Assembly (NCBI GenBank): GCA_964644045.1
Contig: CAZXUK010000007.1
Location: 1 to 56,067, forward strand
Origin: JAIOTG01 sp964644045
Lineage (GTDB): Bacteria > Patescibacteriota > Patescibacteriia > Patescibacteriales > JAGXOH01
DNA: 56,067 nucleotides
Reading direction: 5' to 3'
Shown here: positions 7,766 to 16,178 of the stretch, piece by piece
Position numbering within the stretch: position 1 is the first letter of the stretch
Layout: each line of letters starts with the position of its first letter
Made by a program: the position numbers and the translations under genes
Notes under the pieces: model-generated
Databases searched by the model: none
What the model saw: the letters and a program-made list of their open reading frames with translations, nothing else
Told to the model about the DNA's origin: nothing

Positions 7766-8896
7766 CTAAATAAGATTAACTATATCATTAAAAGTAATAA
7801 TTAAAATCAAAATAATAAGAAGAATAAAACTCAGATTATGGATCAAGGCCTCCACCTCTTTTTTAACCGGAGAGCCCTTTATTTTCTCTATTATTAAAAA
7901 CAAGACTCTGCCTCCGTCCAAAGCGGGAATGGGAAGAAAATTAATAATCGCCAAATTGATCGACAAAAGAGCGGTAAACTGCAAAAGATAAGCAAAACCC
8001 AAATTGGCGAATTGGCCGGTTAAAGCCGCTATTCTTACCGGGCCTCCCACTTCAGCGGCCACGCTCTGGCCCATGATCAAATCTTTTACTAAACCTACCA
8101 AAGCCACAATTATGGCTCCGGTCAATATAACTGTTTCCTTTACTCCTTTCCAAACAGCTCTATACCAGGGATATTTAACTATCGCCGTATTGGTAATAGC
8201 TATCCCTATTCCCGTTTCCCCGTTTTTTTCTATTGTTTCCGGGGTAATTTTCTTATGCAAAACTTCTTCCCCTCTTTTTATTTTATAGGTAAGTTTTTCT
8301 CCTTTTTTATCCTTAATAAACTGATTTACTTGTTCGGAAGAGTTAAGCTCTTGTCCGTTTATGCCCAAAATTACATCCCCCATTTTGATTTCCGCTTCTT
8401 TTGCGGGAGTTTCGGGAAAAACCTTTAAAACGGTCACTTTTTGGTCGCTGACTTGAGTCCCGGATTCAAAATCTCCGGTAGCGGCTTGAGGTAAACCCAA
8501 CATTAGCCCTACGGAAAGTAAAACCGCGGCTAAAACCAAATTCATACTTACCCCCGCGGAAAGAATAGCCGCTCGTTTCCAGGCCTTTTTACCGGCAAAA
8601 CTATCTTTGTCTTTTTCATTTTCTCCATCCTCTCCTTTTATTTTTACAAAACCGCCTAAAGGTATCCAATTAAGGGAATAAACCGTATCTTGCGCGTCTT
8701 CAACTTTCTTTTTCCCTTTGGCCATACTCCACTTCCCTTTCTTATTCTTATAAACACCGATAATACGGGGAGGAAAACCGAATCCAAACTCTTCGGACTT
8801 TACTCCCAGTTTACGGGCCACAAAAAAATGCCCCCACTCATGTACAAACACGAGAAGAGATAAGACTATTATAAATATGATTATAGTTGCCAACAT
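7766..8896 (-). CDS. rseP: Site-2 intramembrane zinc metalloprotease RseP (M50 family)
   Basis: Membrane protease that cuts transmembrane regulators such as anti-sigma factors. The active-site HEWGH is in the first hydrophobic segment (about residue 19) and the third zinc ligand motif is NFLPIPALDGGRV in the C-terminal half. One PDZ domain lies between (IKMGDVILGINGQELNSSEQ, about residues 165-210). Four membrane segments are visible. Length 376 aa fits single-PDZ members. It lies 175 bp downstream of frr on the same strand, with a nested inverted repeat in the gap. Confidence 0.93.
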   Translation of the reverse strand: MLATIIIFIIVLSLLVFVHEWGHFFVARKLGVKSEEFGFGFPPRIIGVYKNKKGKWSMAKGKKKVEDAQDTVYSLNWIPLGGFVKIKGEDGENEKDKDSFAGKKAWKRAAILSAGVSMNLVLAAVLLSVGLMLGLPQAATGDFESGTQVSDQKVTVLKVFPETPAKEAEIKMGDVILGINGQELNSSEQVNQFIKDKKGEKLTYKIKRGEEVLHKKITPETIEKNGETGIGIAITNTAIVKYPWYRAVWKGVKETVILTGAIIVALVGLVKDLIMGQSVAAEVGGPVRIAALTGQFANLGFAYLLQFTALLSINLAIINFLPIPALDGGRVLFLIIEKIKGSPVKKEVEALIHNLSFILLIILILIITFNDIVNLI

Positions 8897-8919
8897 AATT
8901 ACAATACAAACACCCTGCG

Positions 8920-8991
8920 AATCAACAAATTAACTGCCAATACTACAAATTCTCTAAATTATTTGTAAATTTGCGAGAAGATTTGTTGATT
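8920..8991. repeat. Nested inverted repeat between frr and rseP
   Basis: AATCAACAAAT at 8920-8930 is perfectly complementary to ATTTGTTGATT at 8981-8991. Inside, ACAAAT (8945-8950) pairs with ATTTGT (8961-8966), with near-equal internal gaps (14 nt each side). The arrangement could form a long, twice-interrupted hairpin in the RNA ahead of rseP, or a cruciform in DNA. The base composition makes chance short repeats common, but an 11-bp perfect outer arm is less so. Confidence 0.5.
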
Positions 8992-9071
8992 TACGGAGAA
9001 ATACTATTAAACAATTAAATATTATTAAAAGAATTTTATCCTTGATTTGAAATATCAAGATAATTATATAA

Positions 9072-9626
9072 TTATACGGTCATTATATCCTCCTCTTTTT
9101 TCTCTTTTATTTCTTTAATTTCCTCGTTTCTTTTGTCTATCTCCTTGTCCAGCTCTTCAATAAAATTATATTTGTCATCCTCGGTTATCTCCTTGTTTTT
9201 CTCCGCCTCTTCAATGTCCTTTTTTACTTCATCTCTGACCTGTCTAAGGGAAATACGCGCTTTTTCCGCTTTTTCACTTAACTTTTTTACCAACTCCTTT
9301 CGTTTCTCTTCGGTCATTTCCGGAACTTTTAACCTGATCTTATCTCCTTCATTGGAAATTCCCAGACCCAATTCCGCCTCTACTACGGCCTTTTCAATAT
9401 CTTTTAAAGTGTTTTTATCCCAAGGGGCAATAATAATACTTTGAGAATCTTCCACACTAATATTGGCCACTCCGTTAATAGGCATGCGCGTACCATAAAC
9501 TTCCACAAACACTCCTTCTAAAATGGAAGTGCTGGCCCGTCCGGTTCTAATACTGGAGATGTCCTTTTTGAAAAAATCCAAAATTTTTTCAAATTCTTCT
9601 TGCTTTTTTTCCAAATAAATATTCAT
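9072..9626 (-). CDS. frr: Ribosome recycling factor (Frr)
   Basis: Releases ribosomes from mRNA after termination, acting with EF-G. The 184-residue length and motif order match the family: SIRTGRASTSILEGVFVEVYG near residues 25-45, then INGVANISVEDSQSIIIAPWD, the GISNEGDKIRLKVPEMTEEKR block, and the coiled C-terminal helix. An extra charged C-terminal tail (KEKKEEDIMTV) is present. It is preceded by the Asp-box lipoprotein gene (17-bp gap) and followed by rseP. Confidence 0.95.
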   Translation of the reverse strand: MNIYLEKKQEEFEKILDFFKKDISSIRTGRASTSILEGVFVEVYGTRMPINGVANISVEDSQSIIIAPWDKNTLKDIEKAVVEAELGLGISNEGDKIRLKVPEMTEEKRKELVKKLSEKAEKARISLRQVRDEVKKDIEEAEKNKEITEDDKYNFIEELDKEIDKRNEEIKEIKEKKEEDIMTV

Positions 9627-9643
9627 AACTAAAAAAATTAATA

Positions 9644-10723
9644 TTAATATTTTTTCTCTTTGGGTTCAACTCCCATACCCAAATATAAATTCTGGGGGTT
9701 TTGGAAGTCTACCAATAGATCAGCTCCCTTGCGAGATCCGGGCAATTCTATGGTTGTCCAGCTTTCTCCCCCGTCTAAAGAACGATAAAAAGTGGTGTTG
9801 GTAATATAATAAATTTTATTACAATCCTCGGGGGCAAGGGAAACGGAATTGATAATGGCCTCTTCTTCCGGGGTGATAAGCTGCAAACTTTCCCAAGTTT
9901 CTCCCCCGTCTTCCGATTTTAACATTCCGTAACTGGTGGCGATAAAAACTAAGCCGGAACGAGCATTACAAAGAGCCAGATCCCGCACGCGATCGCTATT
10001 GTCAAATCTTTCCAGTTTTTCCTCAAAATTAACCCAGGTCCTTCCCGCGTCCTCACTCCGGGCCACTCCCTCCTTTTGAGTGGAAACAAAAATTATCCGA
10101 CTGTCATGAGGAGAAATGACCACCTTTCCCACCGAAGAATCCTCTCGGTGAATAGTTTGCCAGCTATTTCCTCCGTCCCGGCTTTTTATAACATCCCCGC
10201 GGGTGGTTCCGATATAAACTCTTTGGTTATTATAATGATCGATCGCTATTGAATTGATCCTTACTTCCGGATTGTCATCATAATAGACCGGAGACCAAGT
10301 CCGATTGCAGTCAGTAGATTTAAAAACTCGATTTCCCAAAGAAGCATAAATGGTGCATTTGGATTCAGGGTCCACGGCTACCGCGTCAACAGTCTTTTGC
10401 GGTAAAGTATCCGCTTGATTCCATCCCTTGTCAATATTATAAGTATAAAAAAGGCCTTTGCCCACCGATCCCATATAAACCGCTTTATGATCATTGGGGT
10501 CCATGGCCAAATCCTTAACAGGAGTACGGGCAATGTTTCCCGGTTCACCGCTAATACTGGGAATCAATGCTCTGTGTTTCCAATTTCCTCCTCCGGTAGT
10601 ACTTAAATAAACCCCGGCATCATTTTGAGTTCCCCCTCCTCCTCCGAAACTAATAGAACATCCGGAAAACAAAAAAATTAAAAAAAACAAAAATGAAATT
10701 AAAAAAATTTTTTTCTTGAACAT
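9644..10723 (-). CDS. Asp-box (BNR/sortilin-like) repeat lipoprotein
   Basis: The 359-residue protein starts with a lipoprotein signal peptide: basic MFKKK, a hydrophobic core and the lipobox LFSGC, with cysteine 22 as the likely lipidated residue. A glycine-rich stretch follows, then a beta-propeller. At least five Asp-box turns are visible: STDCNRTWS, SRDGGNSWQ, SEDAGRTWV, SEDGGETWE and SLDGGESWT, spaced about 45-55 residues apart. Such propellers bind glycans or proteins; the acidic/aromatic active site of a sialidase is not evident. It is probably a surface-exposed lipoprotein. It lies between holB (10-bp gap) and frr (17-bp gap). Confidence 0.8.
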   Translation of the reverse strand: MFKKKIFLISFLFFLIFLFSGCSISFGGGGGTQNDAGVYLSTTGGGNWKHRALIPSISGEPGNIARTPVKDLAMDPNDHKAVYMGSVGKGLFYTYNIDKGWNQADTLPQKTVDAVAVDPESKCTIYASLGNRVFKSTDCNRTWSPVYYDDNPEVRINSIAIDHYNNQRVYIGTTRGDVIKSRDGGNSWQTIHREDSSVGKVVISPHDSRIIFVSTQKEGVARSEDAGRTWVNFEEKLERFDNSDRVRDLALCNARSGLVFIATSYGMLKSEDGGETWESLQLITPEEEAIINSVSLAPEDCNKIYYITNTTFYRSLDGGESWTTIELPGSRKGADLLVDFQNPQNLYLGMGVEPKEKKY

Positions 10724-10733
10724 ATAAATAAAA

Positions 10734-11792
10734 TTAATTAAAAATATTGCAGGCCGTGTTTTCCAAAACTAAACGGGGATTAACATTGGCCTTGACCTGT
10801 TGTTCTCCTTTCTGTAAAATAGCTATCATTTTTAAAATACTCAAGGGGTTGAATTTCCTTTCAAAAAATTCCAATCTTTCCTTTAAGGCCTCGAATTGCA
10901 ACAAATCCTTATGGCTATAATTCAAAAGCAAAAAATCCCGAACCAAGCCCCGCCAAATACCAATAATTTCCAGGACCTCGTCAACATTTTCTTGCCCGGA
11001 GGAAGAACTTAACATTTGAGAGACCTCTTTTATTCTTTCATTTAAATTCTGCTTTTCCAATCTTAAAAATATTTCTCCTTTATCTAAATAATTTTTATAA
11101 AAATCTTCTTCTTGCAAAAATTTCACCGCCAAGGCCGGACGACCCAAGCTCAGATGAGCAATATTCTTGGCCTGGCTTCGACGCGCTCCGTAAACATTCA
11201 CTAAATGATCATAAATCAAATCCCGGGTCACCGGATAAAAATTCAAAACCCGGCTGCGCGAAACTATGGTGGAGGGGATGTTTTCCAAATGAGAAGCTAT
11301 CAAAATAACCACCACTTTATCATGCGGTTCTTCCAAGGTCTTTAAAAGAGCATTGCCGGCCGCCAAATTAAGTGATTCCGCGTTTTTAATAACCCCGATT
11401 TTATAAGAATTCAGAAAAGAGCTCAGCTGAAGCCGTTTAATAAACTCTCTGATCTGTTCAACAGAAATATTTTTTTTGCCTTCTTGGCGCCTGGTTAGAT
11501 AAAAATCGCTGTGCAGGACCGAAAGATCGTCCTCTTCTCCCGCCCGGCCCCTCATTTGCCCGCAAGAAGAACATTGATTACAGGGAAGGACCAGATCACC
11601 TTTTTGCCTATTCTCGCACAAAAGGGTTTGAGCGAAAAATTTGGCCAAAGTGGTTTTTCCTAAATTGCCGGGGCCTAAAAATATATAAGAACCGGCCACC
11701 TTTTCATTTTTTATGCTTTGGGAGAGAAGTTCCGGAATCTTGGGGTTACCCACCAAAGGCCACTGAAAAAATTTTTCTTCCTTTTCCTTCAT
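10734..11792 (-). CDS. holB: DNA polymerase III delta-prime-type clamp-loader subunit
   Basis: AAA+ subunit of the replication clamp loader. The Walker A loop is GPGNLGKTTLAKFFAQTLLC (about residues 38-57). A zinc-binding cluster follows (LPCNQCSSCGQM), then LLKTLEEPHDKVVVILIAS and the SRSR arginine-finger motif, as in HolB/DnaX proteins. Length 352 aa and lack of a long C-terminal extension favour delta-prime over DnaX. It heads the run holB, lipoprotein, frr, rseP on -. Confidence 0.88.
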   Translation of the reverse strand: MKEKEEKFFQWPLVGNPKIPELLSQSIKNEKVAGSYIFLGPGNLGKTTLAKFFAQTLLCENRQKGDLVLPCNQCSSCGQMRGRAGEEDDLSVLHSDFYLTRRQEGKKNISVEQIREFIKRLQLSSFLNSYKIGVIKNAESLNLAAGNALLKTLEEPHDKVVVILIASHLENIPSTIVSRSRVLNFYPVTRDLIYDHLVNVYGARRSQAKNIAHLSLGRPALAVKFLQEEDFYKNYLDKGEIFLRLEKQNLNERIKEVSQMLSSSSGQENVDEVLEIIGIWRGLVRDFLLLNYSHKDLLQFEALKERLEFFERKFNPLSILKMIAILQKGEQQVKANVNPRLVLENTACNIFN

Positions 11793-11957
11793 AATTTATT
11801 ATAACATTTTATAAAATATATTCCCAACCCCTTGTTATTTTAAATCTGAAATGCGCCGAAATTTGTTTGCCGGACGCGTTTTGCTGCTCAATGCGGACTT
11901 TTTATTTTAATTAAATATTAAAGCTTTTGGGCCGGAAGGTCAAGTTTTCCAAAAGAA

Positions 11958-11986
11958 TTGATTTTTTAACATTTTTCTGCTAAATT
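11958..11986 (+). promoter_or_regulatory. Candidate sigma-70-type promoter for the sugar-phosphate transferase
   Basis: TTGATT (11958-11963) and TAAATT (11981-11986) are spaced by 17 bp. The next gene begins with ATG at 11997, so a start site 6-8 bp after the -10 box would give an almost leaderless mRNA. The local AT content makes chance matches likely. Confidence 0.35.
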
Positions 11987-11996
11987 TTAAAGAAAT

Positions 11997-13355
11997 ATGA
12001 AGAATAAAATCAAAAAAATAGTGCTTTTGGGAGGAGATGTGTTTTTGTTTTATCTGGCCCTTTTTTTGGGCTTATGGTTGCGCTACTGGGAGATGCCCTC
12101 TTTCCGGATCTATGAAAACCATCTTCCCTCTTTCAGTTTTTTGCTTTTGATATGGTTTATAATTTTTTATGTCTCCGGGCACTATAACTTAAACACCACG
12201 GAAGAAAAAAGATTATTACGCCAAAGCATTAAAAGTTTTTTCGCCGGTTTTCTAATTTCAATTATCTATTTTTATTCCGTCCCCACTTCCCAAATCACCC
12301 CAAAAACCAATTTGGCTTCTTTCCTTTTGGTTTATTTTCTTCTATTTATTGCCTGGAGAAGTTTTTTTTACAATGCCTTAAAATCTTACCTGCCCAAAAA
12401 TAAAGTGGCTGTTATCGGCTTTAACCATCAGGTCCGAAATTTGATCAAAGAAATAAAAAATCAACCCCATCTGGGCTACAAAATTATTTTCATATTGGAT
12501 CCGGACTCGAAAAAAGATAAAAAAGAAGAAATTCCGCTTTTCCGAAATTTAAAAGATCTAAAAAATTTAATAAAACAAAAAAAGATCAATACTATAGTCG
12601 TGCCTGATGATCTTCATAATTCCCAAGAAATACGCTCCGCTCTTTTCTCCTGCCTGCCCCTGAGAATCAATATCTACCCCTTAAGCAGATTCTACGAGAA
12701 CATTACCGGCAAGATACCGGTGGATATAATTAATCAAATGTGGTTTTTGGAAAACTTGAGCGAAGGAAAGAAAAATTGGTTTGATAAATTCAAAAGGTTT
12801 TATGATTTTATTTTGGCTTTGATCCTGCTAATTATCACTCTCCCTTTTTGGCTTCTAATCGCTTTGGCTATTAAAATGGAAAGCAAAGGAGGTGTCTTTT
12901 TCCGGCAAACCAGAGCGGGTGAGGGAGGTAAGGAATTTATTATAATCAAATTCCGGACCATGACCACGGAAAACAACGATCATTCCCTAACCCGGGAAAA
13001 GGATAACCGGATCACCAAAGTGGGAAAATTCTTGCGCAAAACGCGTTTAGATGAACCCCCGCAATTAATCAATATTTTAAAAGGAGAAATGAGCTTTATC
13101 GGCCCTCGCCCGGAAAGACCGGAATTCATAAAACATTTGGAAAAAGACATACCTTTTTACAGAGAAAGAATGCTTGTAAAGCCGGGACTTACCGGCTGGG
13201 ATCAGGTTTCCGGGGAATACCACTCTCCCACCACCGAGGATACTTTGAAAAAACTGCAATACGATCTCTTTTATATAAAAAACAGATCCGTATACCTGGA
13301 TCTATCAATTATTCTTAAAACCATAACCACGGTTTTGAGCAGTAGCGGAAGATAA
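11997..13355 (+). CDS. Polyprenyl glycosylphosphotransferase (initiating sugar transferase)
   Basis: Inner-membrane enzyme of the WbaP/EpsL type that transfers a sugar phosphate from a nucleotide sugar to undecaprenyl phosphate, starting repeat-unit synthesis. The first ~120 residues hold four hydrophobic segments, followed by a Rossmann-like domain (VAVIGFNHQVRNLI). The catalytic bacterial sugar transferase domain occupies the C-terminal 190 residues: KRFYDFILALILL, FFRQTRAGEGGKEFIIIKFRTM, TRLDEPPQLINILKGEMSFI and GPRPERPEF. Length 452 aa is typical. It is the most likely entry point of the glycan pathway. It converges with sat, with 5 bp between the two stop codons. Confidence 0.92.
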   Translation: MKNKIKKIVLLGGDVFLFYLALFLGLWLRYWEMPSFRIYENHLPSFSFLLLIWFIIFYVSGHYNLNTTEEKRLLRQSIKSFFAGFLISIIYFYSVPTSQITPKTNLASFLLVYFLLFIAWRSFFYNALKSYLPKNKVAVIGFNHQVRNLIKEIKNQPHLGYKIIFILDPDSKKDKKEEIPLFRNLKDLKNLIKQKKINTIVVPDDLHNSQEIRSALFSCLPLRINIYPLSRFYENITGKIPVDIINQMWFLENLSEGKKNWFDKFKRFYDFILALILLIITLPFWLLIALAIKMESKGGVFFRQTRAGEGGKEFIIIKFRTMTTENNDHSLTREKDNRITKVGKFLRKTRLDEPPQLINILKGEMSFIGPRPERPEFIKHLEKDIPFYRERMLVKPGLTGWDQVSGEYHSPTTEDTLKKLQYDLFYIKNRSVYLDLSIILKTITTVLSSSGR

Positions 13356-13360
13356 AACGC

Positions 13361-14437
13361 TTAATCTGATAAAGGATTGGGGTGATTTTTTAGAATTTCA
13401 AAAATTTCTCTGCGAATTAAATATTCCGGCGGTTGTTTTTTGTTTTTTATAAAATCTCTTAATTTAGTTCCGCTGAATTTAACTTTATTTTCTTCCTCGC
13501 AATCCTCCTCAAAACAATGCCGACCGGTTTGAGAATTAAAAACCACTTCTCCCAATTTAAGAATTTCAATTCCCAACTCACGGGGAGAAAATCGGTCAAA
13601 AATTTCCTGGGCGGCATCCGGGGCATAAAAATTCCCCACTCCGGCATGATCTCTTCCCACCACAAAATGAGTACAACCGAAATTTCTTCGGACCAAGGCA
13701 TGCATCAAGGCCTCCCTGGGGCCGGCATATCTCATTTTCAAAGGCAAAGCTCCCAATAAAACCGTGTTAGTTTTAAAAAATTTCTCTATTAATACCTTAT
13801 AAGCGGAAATTATGCATTCGTCATTAAAATCATAGGGCTTCTTTTTTCCTATTACCGGCTGAATAAAAAGGCCGTCCGCTTTTCCCAGGGCCTGTTTTTG
13901 TAAAAACTCATGGCCCAAGTGGGGAACATTCCGTGTTTGAAAAGCCACTATTTTCTTCCAGCCGTTTTGCTTAAATATTTTTCTGGTCTCTTTCGGAGAA
14001 TAATAATAAGAAAAAGGGGGGATGTTCTTATTCCTGTTTCCTTCCCTGGCCTCCACTATCTTGCCTCCCAATAAATAATCGCCCATATTCATAACCTCGG
14101 CCACTCCGGGATGAGCTTCATTAAGGGTCCCGAAAACCTTTTGAGCCATTTCATTCTTGTCAAAATTATATATCTGAATATTCTCCAATACTGACTCCGC
14201 CCCCAATTCCCGATTTACTATTTTTATTTCCTTTTCATTTCTCAGGAGGTAAGCTGTTTCTTTGTTTATGTCCAAAATAATGGGAATACTCCAAATACTC
14301 CCGTCAGACAAACGCATCTTTTCCAAGACTGAATAAAAATCCTGGGAATATAAAAAACCTTCCAAAGGAGCATAAACACCGCCGGCCAAATTCAAGGCGT
14401 CCTGAATGTTTTCTTTACTCACCTCTATTCTTTTCAT
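13361..14437 (-). CDS. sat: Sulfate adenylyltransferase (ATP sulfurylase, Sat type)
   Basis: Forms APS and pyrophosphate from ATP and sulfate. The 358-residue protein is the single-chain Sat type, without an APS kinase domain. The ATP-binding motif reads QTRNVPHLGHEF (canonical QTRNPxHxxHE), and the other signatures MRYAGPREALMHA and GRDHAGVGNFY are intact. The N-terminal PUA-like domain (GGVYAPLEGFLYSQDFY) is present. The frame opens with TTG at 14446, but ATG at 14437 is a better start. It is the last gene of a run nucleotide-sugar dehydrogenase, cysQ, sat, with 9-bp and 13-bp gaps. No reductase gene accompanies it, so its APS probably feeds cysC (54.2 kb) to make PAPS. Confidence 0.95.
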   Translation of the reverse strand: MKRIEVSKENIQDALNLAGGVYAPLEGFLYSQDFYSVLEKMRLSDGSIWSIPIILDINKETAYLLRNEKEIKIVNRELGAESVLENIQIYNFDKNEMAQKVFGTLNEAHPGVAEVMNMGDYLLGGKIVEAREGNRNKNIPPFSYYYSPKETRKIFKQNGWKKIVAFQTRNVPHLGHEFLQKQALGKADGLFIQPVIGKKKPYDFNDECIISAYKVLIEKFFKTNTVLLGALPLKMRYAGPREALMHALVRRNFGCTHFVVGRDHAGVGNFYAPDAAQEIFDRFSPRELGIEILKLGEVVFNSQTGRHCFEEDCEEENKVKFSGTKLRDFIKNKKQPPEYLIRREIFEILKNHPNPLSD

Positions 14438-14450
14438 AAAAATCAAGGAA

Positions 14451-15254
14451 TTATTTGATCTCTTTTAATATCTTATTATGCCTTAAACCGTTACTGGCTA
14501 TATATCCCCGCGAATTTCGAGGGTCTTTTTTATTATAAGAAAAATGATTGCCCTCCAGATCGGTAAGAGTTCCGCCCGCCTCCCGCAAGATGGCATCCGG
14601 GGCGCAAATATCCCACTCCCAGGTCTTGTCACTGGGGTTAAGATTTAATTCCGCTTTGCCTTCCGCAAGCAAACAAACCTTTACCCCCACGCTTCCGCAG
14701 GGAATTTTTCTTTCAAAATTTAATTTTTGATTCAAATCTTCTTCTGTTTCCGAACTATGAAACCGACTGCCCACCAAACGAAAACCGCCAAATTTGTTTC
14801 GAGAAGATACTTTTATCTGCTGTTCTTTTTTAGTACCTTCTCTTTTAAAAGCGCCTTCTCCCCTAAAACTATAATAAAACAGATCTTGGGCCGGAAGATA
14901 AACTACTCCCATAATGGGCTCGAATATTCCTCCGATTTTTTCCGCCAATCCGATCATAATTGAGAATTCCCCGGTTTTATGGATAAAATCCTTGGTCCCG
15001 TCCAAGGGATCAATGATCCAAACCCGGTTCCGGGCCAATCTCTTCCTGTCATCTTCCGTCTCTTCAGATAAAACGCCGTAATCATATTCGGCTAAAGAAT
15101 CCAAAATTATTCGATTGGACTCCAAATCCGCTTGAGTTACGGGGCTATTCCCTCCTTTGTCTTTAATCTCATATTCTTGATCATAAAAACTTAAAGCGGC
15201 CTGTCCCGCTTTTTGAGCCGTTTCCATCACTTTTTCTAAAACTTTTTTCTCCAT
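14451..15254 (-). CDS. cysQ: 3'(2'),5'-bisphosphate nucleotidase (CysQ)
   Basis: Lithium-sensitive inositol-monophosphatase-family enzyme that hydrolyses PAP, the by-product of sulfotransferases, to AMP. Metal-binding motifs are complete: EETEDD (about residue 60), WIIDPLDGTKDFI and WEWDICAPDAILREAGG. Length 267 aa is normal. Family members can instead be inositol or sugar phosphatases, but the position directly upstream of sat and the seven PAPS-dependent sulfotransferases nearby make the PAP role the best call. It follows the dehydrogenase gene by 9 bp. Confidence 0.9.
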   Translation of the reverse strand: MEKKVLEKVMETAQKAGQAALSFYDQEYEIKDKGGNSPVTQADLESNRIILDSLAEYDYGVLSEETEDDRKRLARNRVWIIDPLDGTKDFIHKTGEFSIMIGLAEKIGGIFEPIMGVVYLPAQDLFYYSFRGEGAFKREGTKKEQQIKVSSRNKFGGFRLVGSRFHSSETEEDLNQKLNFERKIPCGSVGVKVCLLAEGKAELNLNPSDKTWEWDICAPDAILREAGGTLTDLEGNHFSYNKKDPRNSRGYIASNGLRHNKILKEIK

Positions 15255-15263
15255 TTTTTTAAT

Positions 15264-16106
15264 TTAAATATCTCCGTAAACTCCTTTTAATAAATCCAAA
15301 TCCTTATTACTTTTTTTTAATAATTCTTGGTTCTTCTTCTCCAAAGCTTCCCAAACTTCCGCCCCGGCCTCGTCTTCGATTATCTTTTTGTAAAAATCAG
15401 CTAAAGCGGCGAAATCCTTGATAAAACAATTTCCCCCTGCTCCCCGGCCACTGGCATGCACCGGCTCCATATGACTGTCTCCGATCCTTTTGTCAGCTGT
15501 CATGGCTTTTTTGATGGTCTCCCAATCACATCCTTTTTCCTTTACCAGATCATAAAACAAATTCATAAAAATAACCTTGGTATACAGAAAACAATTACCT
15601 CCGTATTTAATAAACTCCGCTTCCCGGCTCGGACAAATCAGCTGAAAAGGCGCTTTAGGCAAAACCTCCATTACTTCCTCTCCCTTTCTTTGAAATTCCT
15701 CTGAGTCACCGGCCAAACCGATTATGTTTCTTTGCGGATTACTGGCATCCCTGCCGGCATTGGCCTCGGTTAAAAATTCCGGGGAATGCATAACAAATAT
15801 ATCCGGATTCTCAGCTTGGATTTCCTCAGCGGTTCCGGGAAGGATAGTGGATTTAATAACCGCGACCTTGCCCTTGCCCACAAGCTTAATAACTTTTTTA
15901 ATAATTGAGGCGTCAAAACCTTCGGGGGTGGTGGGAGTGGGAACGGCGATAAACACTATATCGCAATCTTTTATTTTCTCCTCATTGCCATTATGAGGAG
16001 CTTCCAAGCCGTAACGAACCACCTCATAGCCCCGGTTTTCAAAATCATCAGCATAATTTTTGCCAATATATCCTTGGCCTATAAAACCTATCTTTGCTTT
16101 AGACAT
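15264..16106 (-). CDS. Short nucleotide-sugar dehydrogenase (UDP-glucose/GDP-mannose DH family)
   Basis: Oxidises a nucleotide sugar to its uronic acid in two NAD-dependent steps. The N-terminal NAD domain has the GFIGQGYIGKNYA glycine motif and the VAVPTPTTPEG-like block; the middle domain carries EFIKYGGNCFLYTKVIF and the catalytic-cysteine loop GRGAGGNCFIKD. At 280 residues it ends soon after the middle domain, whereas typical members (over 400 aa) have a C-terminal nucleotide-binding domain. The shortening is clean and the gene lies in an intact operon with cysQ and sat, so it is probably a functional short form. Product could be UDP-glucuronate or a related acid; substrate not determinable. 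Confidence 0.8.
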   Translation of the reverse strand: MSKAKIGFIGQGYIGKNYADDFENRGYEVVRYGLEAPHNGNEEKIKDCDIVFIAVPTPTTPEGFDASIIKKVIKLVGKGKVAVIKSTILPGTAEEIQAENPDIFVMHSPEFLTEANAGRDASNPQRNIIGLAGDSEEFQRKGEEVMEVLPKAPFQLICPSREAEFIKYGGNCFLYTKVIFMNLFYDLVKEKGCDWETIKKAMTADKRIGDSHMEPVHASGRGAGGNCFIKDFAALADFYKKIIEDEAGAEVWEALEKKNQELLKKSNKDLDLLKGVYGDI

Positions 16107-16178
16107 AAAAATTGATTAATAAAGTAAATAAAAATTACTGAGCGGGAAAAACACAGTAAAAAATAATGAAATAAAAAA

